Assembly (NCBI GenBank): GCA_963823245.1
Contig: CAWGKQ010000007.1
Location: 124,001-188,000 of the forward strand
Length of the DNA stretch: 64,000 nt
Direction: 5' to 3'
From: JAWVFM01 sp963823245
Lineage (GTDB): Bacteria; Actinomycetota; Thermoleophilia; Solirubrobacterales; 70-9
Shown piece by piece: positions 17,500 to 25,278 of this stretch (positions within the stretch are counted from its first letter, which is position 1; each line of letters starts with the position of its first letter). The position numbers were made by a program, and so were the translations under genes. The notes under the pieces were generated by a model that saw only the letters and a list, made by a program, of their open reading frames with translations, was not told the origin of the DNA and did no database searches.

Positions 17500-19116
17500 A
17501 TGGCGGTCAGCGACGCTACCGGTGTTGCGACGCGCTCGGTGCCCACCGGGCCACGACGCCTGCTGAGCGACGAGCGCCTCGCTCGCCTCGCAGCGGCCGG
17601 GGACACGGCCGCGTTCGAGGCGATCTTCGCCCGTCATCACCAGGCGGTCTACCGCTACTGCAGGGCGATCGTGGGGTCCGAGCAGGACGCCGAGGACGCA
17701 TTGCAGAGCACGATGGCGGCCGCGCTGCGGGCCCTGCCGGGCGAGAGCCGCAGCGTCGCGTTGAAGCCCTGGCTCTTCCGCGTCGCGCACAACGAGGCGA
17801 TCTCGATCCTGCGCCGGCGCGAATCTCCGCTGAGCGAAACCGACCCCGTCGACCGTGCGGTCGCGGGGGTCGACGTGGAGACGGAATCGCGCCACCGTCT
17901 GCGCCAGCTCGTCGCCGATCTGCGCTCGCTGCCGGATCGGCAGCGCTCGGCGCTCGTGATGCGCGAGATGAGCGGCCTCGACTACGACTCGATCGCCGCG
18001 GCGCTGGAGTCGACGCCCGCCGCGGCTCGGCAGACGGTCTACGAGGCGCGGGTGGCGCTCACCGAGCTGAAGGAGGGCCGTGACATGGATTGCGAGGCCG
18101 CCAGGCTCGCGATCTCCCAGCGCGACGGCCGCATCATGCGCGGCCGGCGGATCCGGGCCCACCTGCGCGGCTGCGAGGCCTGTCGCGACTTCAAGGCGGG
18201 CATCTCGACCCGCCAGGCCGACCTCGCCGCCCTCTGCCCGCCCCTCCCGGCGCTTGTCGCCTCCGGAATCATCGCCGGGATCCTGGGCGGATCAGGCGGC
18301 GGAGGTGCCGGCGGCGCCGCGATCTCCGGTGCGGCGGCCGCTGGTGCCAAGGGCGCCGGCGCCGCCGGAGCGGGCGCCGCAGCCGGTGGTGGAGGCGGAG
18401 GAATCGGCGGTCTTCTGGGTGCATCGGCCGGCGTCAAGGCGGCATCGGTCGTCGCGGCCGCCGCCATCGGCGCCGGAGCCGCCCAGGCGACTGGAGTGGT
18501 CGACCTGCCGGGGCTGGGCGGCTCCAGCGGAAGCCCGTCGAACTTGGTGCCGGTGGCCCCCTCCACGCACCACGCCGGGGCGGGCGCGGCCGCGGCTGGG
18601 ACCGCGGGGGCCGCGTCGCGTTCTGCGCATGGTTCGGCGGCCGGAGCGCGCCACGGCCGTCACGCCGGCCAGGGGCGGGTGAATCGCGGCCACGGGCGCG
18701 GCCACGGGCGCGCCGAAGGCCACGGCTCCCAGGGGCAGGGACGCGCCCTCGGCAACTCGCACGGCGTCACCTCGTCGGGCCCGCCCACCGCGTCGGGATC
18801 GGGCGGGACCCAGACCGGCAACGGCGCCGGCAACGCTTACGGTCACAGCCACTCCAACGCCGGCGGGAGCTCCACCGGCATCTCCCATCGCTCTGCGTCG
18901 TCGAACGCCGGCGGCAACTCCGCGAGCCACGCTGCGTCGAGTGGCCACTCGACGCACCCGCCGTCCTCACCGCCCGGCCAGACGAAGCCCCCGCAGGTCC
19001 AGACCCCGCCGCCAAAGCCGGCCCCACCCCCGCCGCACACGCCGCCCGGTCAGGGCGGGACGACCGGCGGCGGAGCTGGCGGCGGGGGCGGCGGCAGCAG
19101 CGGCGGCTCGAAGTAG
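17500..19116 (+). CDS. ECF sigma factor fused to zinc anti-sigma-like motif and low-complexity tail
   Basis: Residues 30-195 form an ECF sigma factor: region 2 (HHQAVYRYCRAIVGSEQDAE, residues 46-65) and region 4 (LPDRQRSALVMREMSGLDY). It is followed at 196-230 by a segment like a zinc anti-sigma domain (MDCEAARLAIS, then H221-x3-C225-x2-C228), weak hydrophobic stretches around 250-320, and some 220 residues rich in Gly, Ser, His and Pro with a PPPKPAPPPPHTPP end. Usual ECF factors have about 190 aa, so this is a large fusion. It may carry its own anti-sigma module and could be envelope-tethered. The glycosyltransferase gene starts 40 bases downstream. Confidence 0.8.
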   Translation: MAVSDATGVATRSVPTGPRRLLSDERLARLAAAGDTAAFEAIFARHHQAVYRYCRAIVGSEQDAEDALQSTMAAALRALPGESRSVALKPWLFRVAHNEAISILRRRESPLSETDPVDRAVAGVDVETESRHRLRQLVADLRSLPDRQRSALVMREMSGLDYDSIAAALESTPAAARQTVYEARVALTELKEGRDMDCEAARLAISQRDGRIMRGRRIRAHLRGCEACRDFKAGISTRQADLAALCPPLPALVASGIIAGILGGSGGGGAGGAAISGAAAAGAKGAGAAGAGAAAGGGGGGIGGLLGASAGVKAASVVAAAAIGAGAAQATGVVDLPGLGGSSGSPSNLVPVAPSTHHAGAGAAAAGTAGAASRSAHGSAAGARHGRHAGQGRVNRGHGRGHGRAEGHGSQGQGRALGNSHGVTSSGPPTASGSGGTQTGNGAGNAYGHSHSNAGGSSTGISHRSASSNAGGNSASHAASSGHSTHPPSSPPGQTKPPQVQTPPPKPAPPPPHTPPGQGGTTGGGAGGGGGGSSGGSK

Positions 19117-19156
19117 GTCCTGACAACCTCGCCCCGGGCGCGTTTCTCGCATTGAG

Positions 19157-20197
19157 ATGCGAGACGCCGAGCCAAGCGCAGACCGCCTGACCGTAATCGT
19201 CCCGGCCTATAACGAGGCCGAGACGGTCGCCGAAACCGTGCGCTCGTTGGCGGCTCAGACGACGCCTCCGGCCGAGGTGCTCGTCGTCGACGACTGCTCC
19301 ACGGACGGTACGGCGGCCATCGCCGAGGCGGCTGGGGCGACGGTCCTGCGTCCGCCGCGGAACACCGGCACAAAGGCTGGGGCGCAGAACTTCGCCCTCG
19401 ACCGCGTCCACACCGAGTACGTGATGGCGATCGACGCCGACACGACGCTCGCTCCCGACGCGATCGAGCGCCTTCTTCCCGCGCTCGGCGACCCTGACGT
19501 CGCCGCCGCGTGCGGCTCCGTCCTCCCGCGACGCGTGCGCACGATCTGGGAGCGCGGACGATACGTCGAGTACCTCTTCGCGTTCGGGTTCTTCAAGCGG
19601 GTCCAGGACCACTACGCGAAGCCCCTCATCTCGTCGGGCTGCTTCTCGGCCTACCGGACCGACGAGCTGCGCGCCCTCGGCGGCTGGCCCGAGCGGACGA
19701 TGGCCGAGGACATGGACCTCACCTGGAGCCTTTACCGCGCTGGGCGGAAGGTCCGATTCGAGCACCAGGCCGTCTGCTATCCGATCGAGCCCCACAACTT
19801 CTCGTTCCTGTCGAAGCAGCTGCGGCGCTGGTCGCACGGGTTCGTCCAGAACGTCCGGCTCCACTGGCGCGGCCTGCTCGGGCTCGGGTACCTGCGCTCG
19901 ATGGTCGCCGTCGCCTTCTGGGACGCGATCCTCGCCTCGCTCGCCTACCTGGTCCTCCTGCCGGTTCTGGCAATCGTGATCAGCCCCGTGATCCTGCTCG
20001 CCTACTTCGTGGACGCACCGGTGATCCTCATCCCGGTGCTCGCCTACGCGATTCGCCGCGGCGAGGCCCGCAAGGCCCTGGCGAGCTTCCCGAGCTTCTT
20101 CGTGCTGCGCCTGGTGAACGGCGCCTTCATGCTCGCCGCCCTGTGGCGCGAGCTCGTCGTGCGGAAGCCATTGCTGGTCTACGAGAAGGGACACTGA
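19157..20197 (+). CDS. Membrane glycosyltransferase family 2 (processive type)
   Basis: The 346-aa protein has a GT-A domain with VIVPAYNEAETV, the nucleotide-binding VVDDCSTDGT, the metal-binding AIDADTT, the catalytic-base region MAEDMDLTW and the QLRRW motif that marks processive enzymes such as hyaluronan, cellulose and poly-N-acetylglucosamine synthases. Three or so hydrophobic segments after residue 240 form the membrane channel part. It probably makes or extends a cell-surface polysaccharide. Its stop overlaps the start of the next membrane protein gene, a likely partner. The ECF sigma gene upstream may control it. Confidence 0.86.
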   Translation: MRDAEPSADRLTVIVPAYNEAETVAETVRSLAAQTTPPAEVLVVDDCSTDGTAAIAEAAGATVLRPPRNTGTKAGAQNFALDRVHTEYVMAIDADTTLAPDAIERLLPALGDPDVAAACGSVLPRRVRTIWERGRYVEYLFAFGFFKRVQDHYAKPLISSGCFSAYRTDELRALGGWPERTMAEDMDLTWSLYRAGRKVRFEHQAVCYPIEPHNFSFLSKQLRRWSHGFVQNVRLHWRGLLGLGYLRSMVAVAFWDAILASLAYLVLLPVLAIVISPVILLAYFVDAPVILIPVLAYAIRRGEARKALASFPSFFVLRLVNGAFMLAALWRELVVRKPLLVYEKGH

Positions 20198-20667
20198 TGA
20201 CGGCGGGACTCCCAGGATTCGGGCTTGGTGGCCTGTTCTTCATCCTCTCGGCGCTGCTCGCGCCGATCTTCGAGCTCCCACGCATTCTGCGCGGGCAGAG
20301 CAGTCGCGCACGCTGGATGCGGATCACGAGTCATCTCGCGCTGGCGTTGGCCATGGTCGTCGCCGTCGAGGTCGCGCTCGTGATCCTCATGACCGCCCTG
20401 GGCGCAGGCGCGACGCATGGGGCCAAGGCGACCGTTGCGAACGCCGGCGCCGGCGGCGCCCATGCCATGGCGCAGGAAGGGGGCTCCGGAGGCCTCACGC
20501 TCGCGCCCCTGCCGGTGCCGCCCATCGCGGTGACCGTGGCGCTTCTGGCGGCGATCCTCGGGATCGTGAAGCTCGCCGATATCGCGAGGCGAACCCGACC
20601 GCGCGTACAAACGCTGAAGGCGAGAATTCGACCTCGGTCCATGGATCCGGCGGAGGAGCGCGCCTAG
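20197..20667 (+). CDS. Small membrane protein coupled to the glycosyltransferase
   Basis: The 156-aa protein starts at an ATG that overlaps the previous stop (TGATG). It has three hydrophobic segments: residues 9-24, 44-67 and about 108-126, separated by an Ala/Gly-rich external loop, and ends in a basic tail (RTRPRVQTLKARIRPR). It belongs to no family I recognise. The coupling suggests an accessory subunit of the glycosyltransferase, for export or assembly of the polymer. Confidence 0.65.
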   Translation: MTAGLPGFGLGGLFFILSALLAPIFELPRILRGQSSRARWMRITSHLALALAMVVAVEVALVILMTALGAGATHGAKATVANAGAGGAHAMAQEGGSGGLTLAPLPVPPIAVTVALLAAILGIVKLADIARRTRPRVQTLKARIRPRSMDPAEERA

Positions 20668-20759
20668 GCTCCGAGGGGTGCAGCCCCTCATCGGCATAAC
20701 CGCCTCCGAGGTACACGGGGCCAACCACGGCTGAGCTGATCCGCTACGGCGAGCCCGCG

Positions 20760-21476
20760 ATGCCCGAGATGACTCTCGGGCTGAGCTACGCGAGGGCCGT
20801 GCAGCGGGCCGGCGGGCTCCCTGTGGTGATCCCGCCGGTGCCGGTCGAGGCGATCTCTGGGTTGCTCGACAAGCTCGACGGGGTCGTCCTCTCCGGCGGG
20901 CCCGACATCCACCCGGCGGCCTACGGGGAGGATCCGCATCCTGAGCTCGGCCCGACCTATCGCGAGCTCGACATCGCCGAGCTCGCGATCGCCGGCGACG
21001 CGGTGGCCCGGGAGATCCCATTGCTCGGGATCAGCCGCGGCGCGCAGGCGCTCAACATCGCGAGCGGTGGCACCCTCTTCCAGCATCTGCCCGAGCAGTT
21101 CGGCCGCACGCTGAACCACCTTCCGCCGAGTGGCGGAAGGCAGGCCGTTCATCCAGTGCGCGTCGAGGAGTCGAGCGAGCTCTGCAAAGCCCTCGGCGGC
21201 GTGAGCCGGCTCGAGGTCAGCTCCTACCACCACCAATCCGCGAGCGGCCTTGGACGCGCGGTGGAGGCGGTGGCGTGGGCGCCCGACGGCGTGGTCGAGG
21301 CGATCGAGGTGCCAAGCGCGAGGTTTGCGATCGGCGTGCAGTGGCACGCCGAGTCGATGCTCGACGATCCCTCGCAGCTGCGGCTCTTCGGCGCGCTCGT
21401 CCGCGCCGCGGGCGACGGCGGCCGGCCGTCACGGCCGGCCGATGCGACGGCGAGCTCGCTCGCGGTCATCCGGTAG
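20760..21476 (+). CDS. Class I glutamine amidotransferase-like (peptidase C26), frameshifted and Cys-less
   Basis: The protein resembles gamma-glutamyl-GABA hydrolase (PuuD type): LDGVVLSGGPDIHP, the nucleophile-elbow region LLGISRGAQALNIASGG and GVQWHAESM. The elbow normally reads GICRG; here Cys is Ser (codon AGC), and the usual HPE is HAE, so activity is doubtful. The natural N-terminus is in another frame: GTG at 20678 encodes VQPLIGITASEVHGANHG and then hits TGA at 20732. Removing one T there joins it to ELIRYGEPAMPEM and on. The annotated start at 20760 is only the first ATG of the surviving frame. Confidence 0.72.
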   Translation: MPEMTLGLSYARAVQRAGGLPVVIPPVPVEAISGLLDKLDGVVLSGGPDIHPAAYGEDPHPELGPTYRELDIAELAIAGDAVAREIPLLGISRGAQALNIASGGTLFQHLPEQFGRTLNHLPPSGGRQAVHPVRVEESSELCKALGGVSRLEVSSYHHQSASGLGRAVEAVAWAPDGVVEAIEVPSARFAIGVQWHAESMLDDPSQLRLFGALVRAAGDGGRPSRPADATASSLAVIR

Positions 21477-21501
21477 CCGCGGCATCGCTAGATTGCGGCG
21501 G

Positions 21502-22428
21502 GTGACGGCGGAGACGCGCTTCGAGGCGCATCAGGTCGACCTGCACGGCCACGGTGTGATCTACCGCACCGCCGGCAGCGGGCCGGCGGTGGTGCTGATC
21601 CACGGGATGATCAACTCCTCGCGGCACTGGGAGCAGGTGGCGCTCGGGCTCGCCGATTCCTACCGCGTCATCGCGCCGGACCTGATCGGCCACGGCGACT
21701 CGGCGACCCCGCGGGGCGACTACTCGCTGGGGGCCCACGCGGCGAGCATCCGCGACCTGCTCGCGACGATCGGGGTGGACCGGGCGACGGTGGTCGGCCA
21801 CTCGCTCGGCGGCGGCGTCGCGATGCAGTTCTTCTACCAGTTCCCCCACCGCACCGAGCGCCTCGCGCTGGTCTCGAGCGGTGGCCTCGGCCGGGAGGTC
21901 AGCCCGCTGCTGCGCGCGGCCGCGCTGCCCGGCGCGACCGCCGCGGTGCGCCTCGCCGCGCAGCCCAGGCTGGTCGATGCGATCTCCGCTGCGGGCCAGC
22001 GCCTGCGCGCCCGCGGCAGCTCGAAGGGCGTGCACTTCGAGGCCGTCGCGCGGGCTCTGCGCCCGCTCCAGGAGCCCGGCTCGCGGCGGGCCTTCATCGA
22101 GACGCTTCGCTCGGTGATCGACGTCCAGGGCCAGCGGGTGGGCGCCCGCGACCGCCTCTATCTGCTCGGCGACATGCCGACGCTGATCGTCTGGGGAGAG
22201 CGGGACCACACGATCCCGTCGAGCCACGGGCTCGACGCCCACCGCGCGATCAGGCATTCTCGCTTCGAGACCCTGCCGCGCGCCGCGCACTTCCCGCACC
22301 TCGAGGATCCCGACGGACTGGCCTCCGTCCTCCGGACGTTCCTGGCGGAGACGAAGCCCGCGCCCGTGGACGAGCGCGATTGGGGCGACGTGATCGGCTC
22401 TCGCCGGGCGAACCTGCGCGCTGCCTGA
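21502..22428 (+). CDS. Alpha/beta hydrolase
   Basis: The 308-aa protein is an alpha/beta-fold hydrolase with oxyanion motif HGMINSS, the nucleophile elbow GHSLGG, an acid in WGERDHTIP and the catalytic His in RAAHFPHLE. A cap of about 90 residues follows the elbow strand (GREVSPLLRAAALPG). Such enzymes cut esters, lactones or C-C bonds. The GTG at 21502 is in good agreement with the first strand; no signal peptide is seen, so it is cytosolic. It converges with the SDR gene 9 bases away. Confidence 0.86.
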   Translation: MTAETRFEAHQVDLHGHGVIYRTAGSGPAVVLIHGMINSSRHWEQVALGLADSYRVIAPDLIGHGDSATPRGDYSLGAHAASIRDLLATIGVDRATVVGHSLGGGVAMQFFYQFPHRTERLALVSSGGLGREVSPLLRAAALPGATAAVRLAAQPRLVDAISAAGQRLRARGSSKGVHFEAVARALRPLQEPGSRRAFIETLRSVIDVQGQRVGARDRLYLLGDMPTLIVWGERDHTIPSSHGLDAHRAIRHSRFETLPRAAHFPHLEDPDGLASVLRTFLAETKPAPVDERDWGDVIGSRRANLRAA

Positions 22429-22437
22429 GGTTCCGCC

Positions 22438-23247
22438 CTACGCCTTGTGCTTGCGGCCCCAGGCCGCCTGCCTGCGGCGGGCCTGCTTCATGAGGCGCGG
22501 CGCCAGCCGGACGCCCACTCCCGGCACGGCGTCGAACGCGCGGACGAACGCGCCGCGCCAGCGCGGAATCGTGGTCACCGGCCGTGGCCTGTCGAGGAGC
22601 CCCACGGTGACATCCGCGACCTGCTCGGGCTGGAGCATCACCCCCGACCACGACGGCGCCGCGTGCGGATCGTCGACCTTGTCGAACAGCATCGGCGTCC
22701 ACACGCCATCGGGGCAGACGCAGCTGATGTGGACGTCGTCGAGCCCCGCCTCGCGAAGGTCGTAGAGCGTCCCGACCGAGAAGGCGAGGGCCGCGTGCTT
22801 GGTGGCCGCGTAGACCACCTCGCCCGGAGGGGACGCGAGCCCCGCCAGCGAGATGATGTTGATGACGTGGCCGCGCCCGGTCGCCCGCATGTGCTCCAGC
22901 GCGGCGAGCGTGCCGTTGATCAGGCCGAAGGTGTTGACATCGAACATCGCTCGTCGCTCCTCGGGCGGGTGCGTCCACGACGGTGCGGTGCGAAGGATGC
23001 CCGCGTTGTTGACCCAGACGGCGAGGCCGTCGCGCTCGGCGACCTCGCGCGCGAGGTCCTGGCAGGCGCCCTCGTCAGCGACGTCGAGGGAGGCGGACCT
23101 CGCGCTCCCCCCGATCGCCTCGGCGGCGCTTGCGGCCTGGCCCGCGTCGATGTCGGCGAGGGTGACCGCGTAGCCCCTCGCCGCGAGGCCGCGCGCGATC
23201 TCGAGGCCCATGCCCCGTGCCGCTCCGGTGACGACTGCGCCGCTCAT
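22438..23247 (-). CDS. Short-chain dehydrogenase/reductase
   Basis: The 269-aa protein is a classical SDR with the cofactor loop TGAARGMG, the acidic LADID after strand two (NAD preference), NNAG, and the YAATK catalytic pair with a Ser in IISLAG. A basic C-terminal tail (MKQARRRQAAWGRKHKA) extends it. The ATG at 23247 overlaps by 4 bases the stop of the exonuclease gene upstream, so the two are in one transcript although they share no obvious pathway. Confidence 0.88.
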   Translation of the reverse strand: MSGAVVTGAARGMGLEIARGLAARGYAVTLADIDAGQAASAAEAIGGSARSASLDVADEGACQDLAREVAERDGLAVWVNNAGILRTAPSWTHPPEERRAMFDVNTFGLINGTLAALEHMRATGRGHVINIISLAGLASPPGEVVYAATKHAALAFSVGTLYDLREAGLDDVHISCVCPDGVWTPMLFDKVDDPHAAPSWSGVMLQPEQVADVTVGLLDRPRPVTTIPRWRGAFVRAFDAVPGVGVRLAPRLMKQARRRQAAWGRKHKA

Positions 23248-24086
23248 CGTGGGGACGCTAACGCGCGGCGTCGGCGAGCCGTCTTCGCGAGCCGGTTCAT
23301 TCCAGCGGCCTCGGCGGCCTTCGCCGCGCCCTTCCAGTCCGTCCTGCGGTCGCGAGGGCGCTTGACGCCGGCGTCCCGCAGCGTCGCCATGTCCTTGAAC
23401 GCCCGCAGCTCGTCGGCGGAGTCGACGAGCGTCGTGCGCAGCTTCGGCTTGGGGATGCGGATCGCAGCGTCGAGCAATGCTTCGAGCGAGCCGTGCTCGC
23501 GCAGCAGCTCCGCCGCTGTCTTGTCGCCCACACCCTTCGCGCCCGGGATCCCGTCCGATGGGTCGCCGCGCAGCGCGATGAAGTCGGGAACGAGGGCCGG
23601 CGGAATGCCGTAGCGCTTCTCGACCTCCGCCGGACCGACTTCCTCGGCGCCGCGCGAGCCGCCGGTGCGCACGTAGAGCACCGTCACCTCGTCGCTGGCG
23701 CACTGGAACATGTCGCGATCGCCCGTGAGGAGGAGCGCCCGGCCGCCGGCCTCCTCCTCGAGGCGAGCGTAGGTGCCGAGCAGGTCATCGGCCTCGAGCG
23801 AGTCATGAACGGCAACCGTCCAGCCGAAGGCCTCGAAGAACGACTTCGCCGCGGCCCACTGCGGCACGAGGCCCTCGGGCATCGCGGGGCGGTCGGCGTG
23901 ATAGCCCGAGAAGAGCTCGACGCGGTAAGTGGCGGCGTCGGGCCCGAAACAGAGGGCGACCGCGCGGGGCGAGTGCTCCTCGACCTCGCGGAGGATGAGG
24001 TTCGCGGCGCCGAGCAGCGCGTTCACGGGCTTGCCGTCGGCCCCCTTGATCGAGTCCGGCAGCGCGTAGAAGGCGCGGTAGAGCAT
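23244..24086 (-). CDS. 5'-3' exonuclease / FEN-like nuclease (PolA N-terminal type)
   Basis: The 280-aa product is a stand-alone relative of the 5'-3' exonuclease domain of DNA polymerase I. It has acidic metal ligands in SLEADDLLGTYA and LLTGDRDMFQ, the helix-3-turn region, and the DNA-binding helix-hairpin-helix FIALRGDPSDGIPGAKGVGDKTA. It would trim flaps or RNA primers. The family starts with a strand ending in a metal-binding Asp; here that strand (LLAVDTPS) lies before the first ATG and has no normal start codon in frame, so the true start is probably upstream of 24086. It shares a 4-bp overlap with the SDR. Confidence 0.85.
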   Translation of the reverse strand: MLYRAFYALPDSIKGADGKPVNALLGAANLILREVEEHSPRAVALCFGPDAATYRVELFSGYHADRPAMPEGLVPQWAAAKSFFEAFGWTVAVHDSLEADDLLGTYARLEEEAGGRALLLTGDRDMFQCASDEVTVLYVRTGGSRGAEEVGPAEVEKRYGIPPALVPDFIALRGDPSDGIPGAKGVGDKTAAELLREHGSLEALLDAAIRIPKPKLRTTLVDSADELRAFKDMATLRDAGVKRPRDRRTDWKGAAKAAEAAGMNRLAKTARRRRALASPR

Positions 24087-24136
24087 GGAGGGGGTGTCGA
24101 CCGCAAGGAGCGGTCCCCGCGCGGCTCGTTGCGTGC

Positions 24137-24160
24137 TTTTCGGTGCGATAGCACCTAAAA
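24137..24160. promoter_or_regulatory. Imperfect palindrome in divergent promoter region
   Basis: TTTTCGGTGC and GCACCTAAAA flank a 4-base centre (GATA) with one mismatched pair per arm. It lies in the 86-base gap between the exonuclease gene (-) and the winged-helix gene (+), the expected place for an operator. The winged-helix protein could bind it, but nothing in the sequence proves that. Confidence 0.35.
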
Positions 24161-24172
24161 CTACGCAGCGAG

Positions 24173-25213
24173 ATGCCTCCTGCGCTCGCTCCTTCCGTCC
24201 TTCGCCGCCATCGGCTGGCGGCGCAGCGGCTCACCGCGGAGACCGCCGCGGCCGGCGTCGAGGAGGCCACCGCGGCCGTCGTCGGCATCCAGGCCCAGGA
24301 GGTGCGCGCGTCGCACCTCGCCCTGCGCTCGCGCGTTCGCGGCCTCGAACGCACCGCGATCGCCGACGCCGACCTCGTCCGCACCTGGACCGTCCGCGGC
24401 ACCGTCCATCTGATCCCCGCCGCGGACCGCGACTGGCTCCACGCGCTCTGCGCGCCTCGCTTCGGCAAGCGCTTCGAGGGCTGGATCGAGAAGCGGGGCG
24501 GCCTCGAGACGGCTCGCGGGATGCGCGCGGACGCGGTGGAGATCCTCGCAGAGGAGCCGCGCGATCGTGCGGCGCTCCTGAAGGAGCTCTATGCCCGCGG
24601 CCACGCCGATCTCGACCCGAACGCGTCGAACGTGATCATGCCGTGGCTAGCGTCGCAGGGGATCGTCGTCGGGCTCGCCGACGGTCGCTACAAGGCGGCC
24701 GATCCCCCAACGGACGTCGACGAGGACGAGGCGCTGGCGACCATGGCCCGCCGCTACCTCGCCGGCTACGGTCCGGCAACGGCGGACGACCTCGCCTACT
24801 GGTCGGGCCTCCCCCTCGGTGCCGCCCGCCGCGGCCTGGCCGCGGCGGGCCCGCTGGAGGAAGTGGGAGATCTCATGGCCCTCCCGGGCACCTCCGATCA
24901 AGAGCCCGGGCCGGTCCCGCCGCCCCGCCTCCTCGCCGCCTTCGACACGCTGATGCTGGGTTGGCGCAGTCGCGACCTCTTGCTCGCCGGCGACAACACG
25001 AAGCGCCTTCTCCCCGGGTCGGGGATCGTGAAGCCGACGGTGGTGAGCCGGGGGAAGGTGGCGGGCACGTGGCGGCTCGCCGGCGCCGGCACGAAGCGGC
25101 GCCTCGAGATCGCCTGGTTCGACCGTCCCGCGGCCAGGCGCGCGATCGAGACCGAGGCGAAGGACCTGGCTCGCTTCCTCTCGCTGCCGAGCGTCCCTGA
25201 GCACCGCTCATAG
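24173..25213 (+). CDS. Winged-helix DNA-binding domain protein (HTH_42 / YcaQ-AlkX group)
   Basis: The 346-aa protein fits the HTH_42 family: an N-terminal VVGIQAQEVRASHLALRSR, LVRTWTVRGTVHLI, a central winged-helix with RRYLAGYGPATADDLAYWSGL, and a C-terminal beta domain with DTLMLGWRSRDLLL. Relatives (AlkX/YcaQ glycosylases and AlkZ) remove interstrand cross-links or bulky adducts from DNA; AlkZ-type proteins use a QxQ motif, and here VGIQAQEV holds Gln-Ala-Gln at the matching place. Cross-link unhooking or adduct repair is therefore plausible. It is divergent from a repair-type exonuclease gene. Confidence 0.8.
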   Translation: MPPALAPSVLRRHRLAAQRLTAETAAAGVEEATAAVVGIQAQEVRASHLALRSRVRGLERTAIADADLVRTWTVRGTVHLIPAADRDWLHALCAPRFGKRFEGWIEKRGGLETARGMRADAVEILAEEPRDRAALLKELYARGHADLDPNASNVIMPWLASQGIVVGLADGRYKAADPPTDVDEDEALATMARRYLAGYGPATADDLAYWSGLPLGAARRGLAAAGPLEEVGDLMALPGTSDQEPGPVPPPRLLAAFDTLMLGWRSRDLLLAGDNTKRLLPGSGIVKPTVVSRGKVAGTWRLAGAGTKRRLEIAWFDRPAARRAIETEAKDLARFLSLPSVPEHRS

Positions 25214-25278
25214 CCCCCAGCGAGGGACGTTCGGCCACCTGATTCGCTCCCGGTAGGCGGCCCCGATACATTGGCCGC

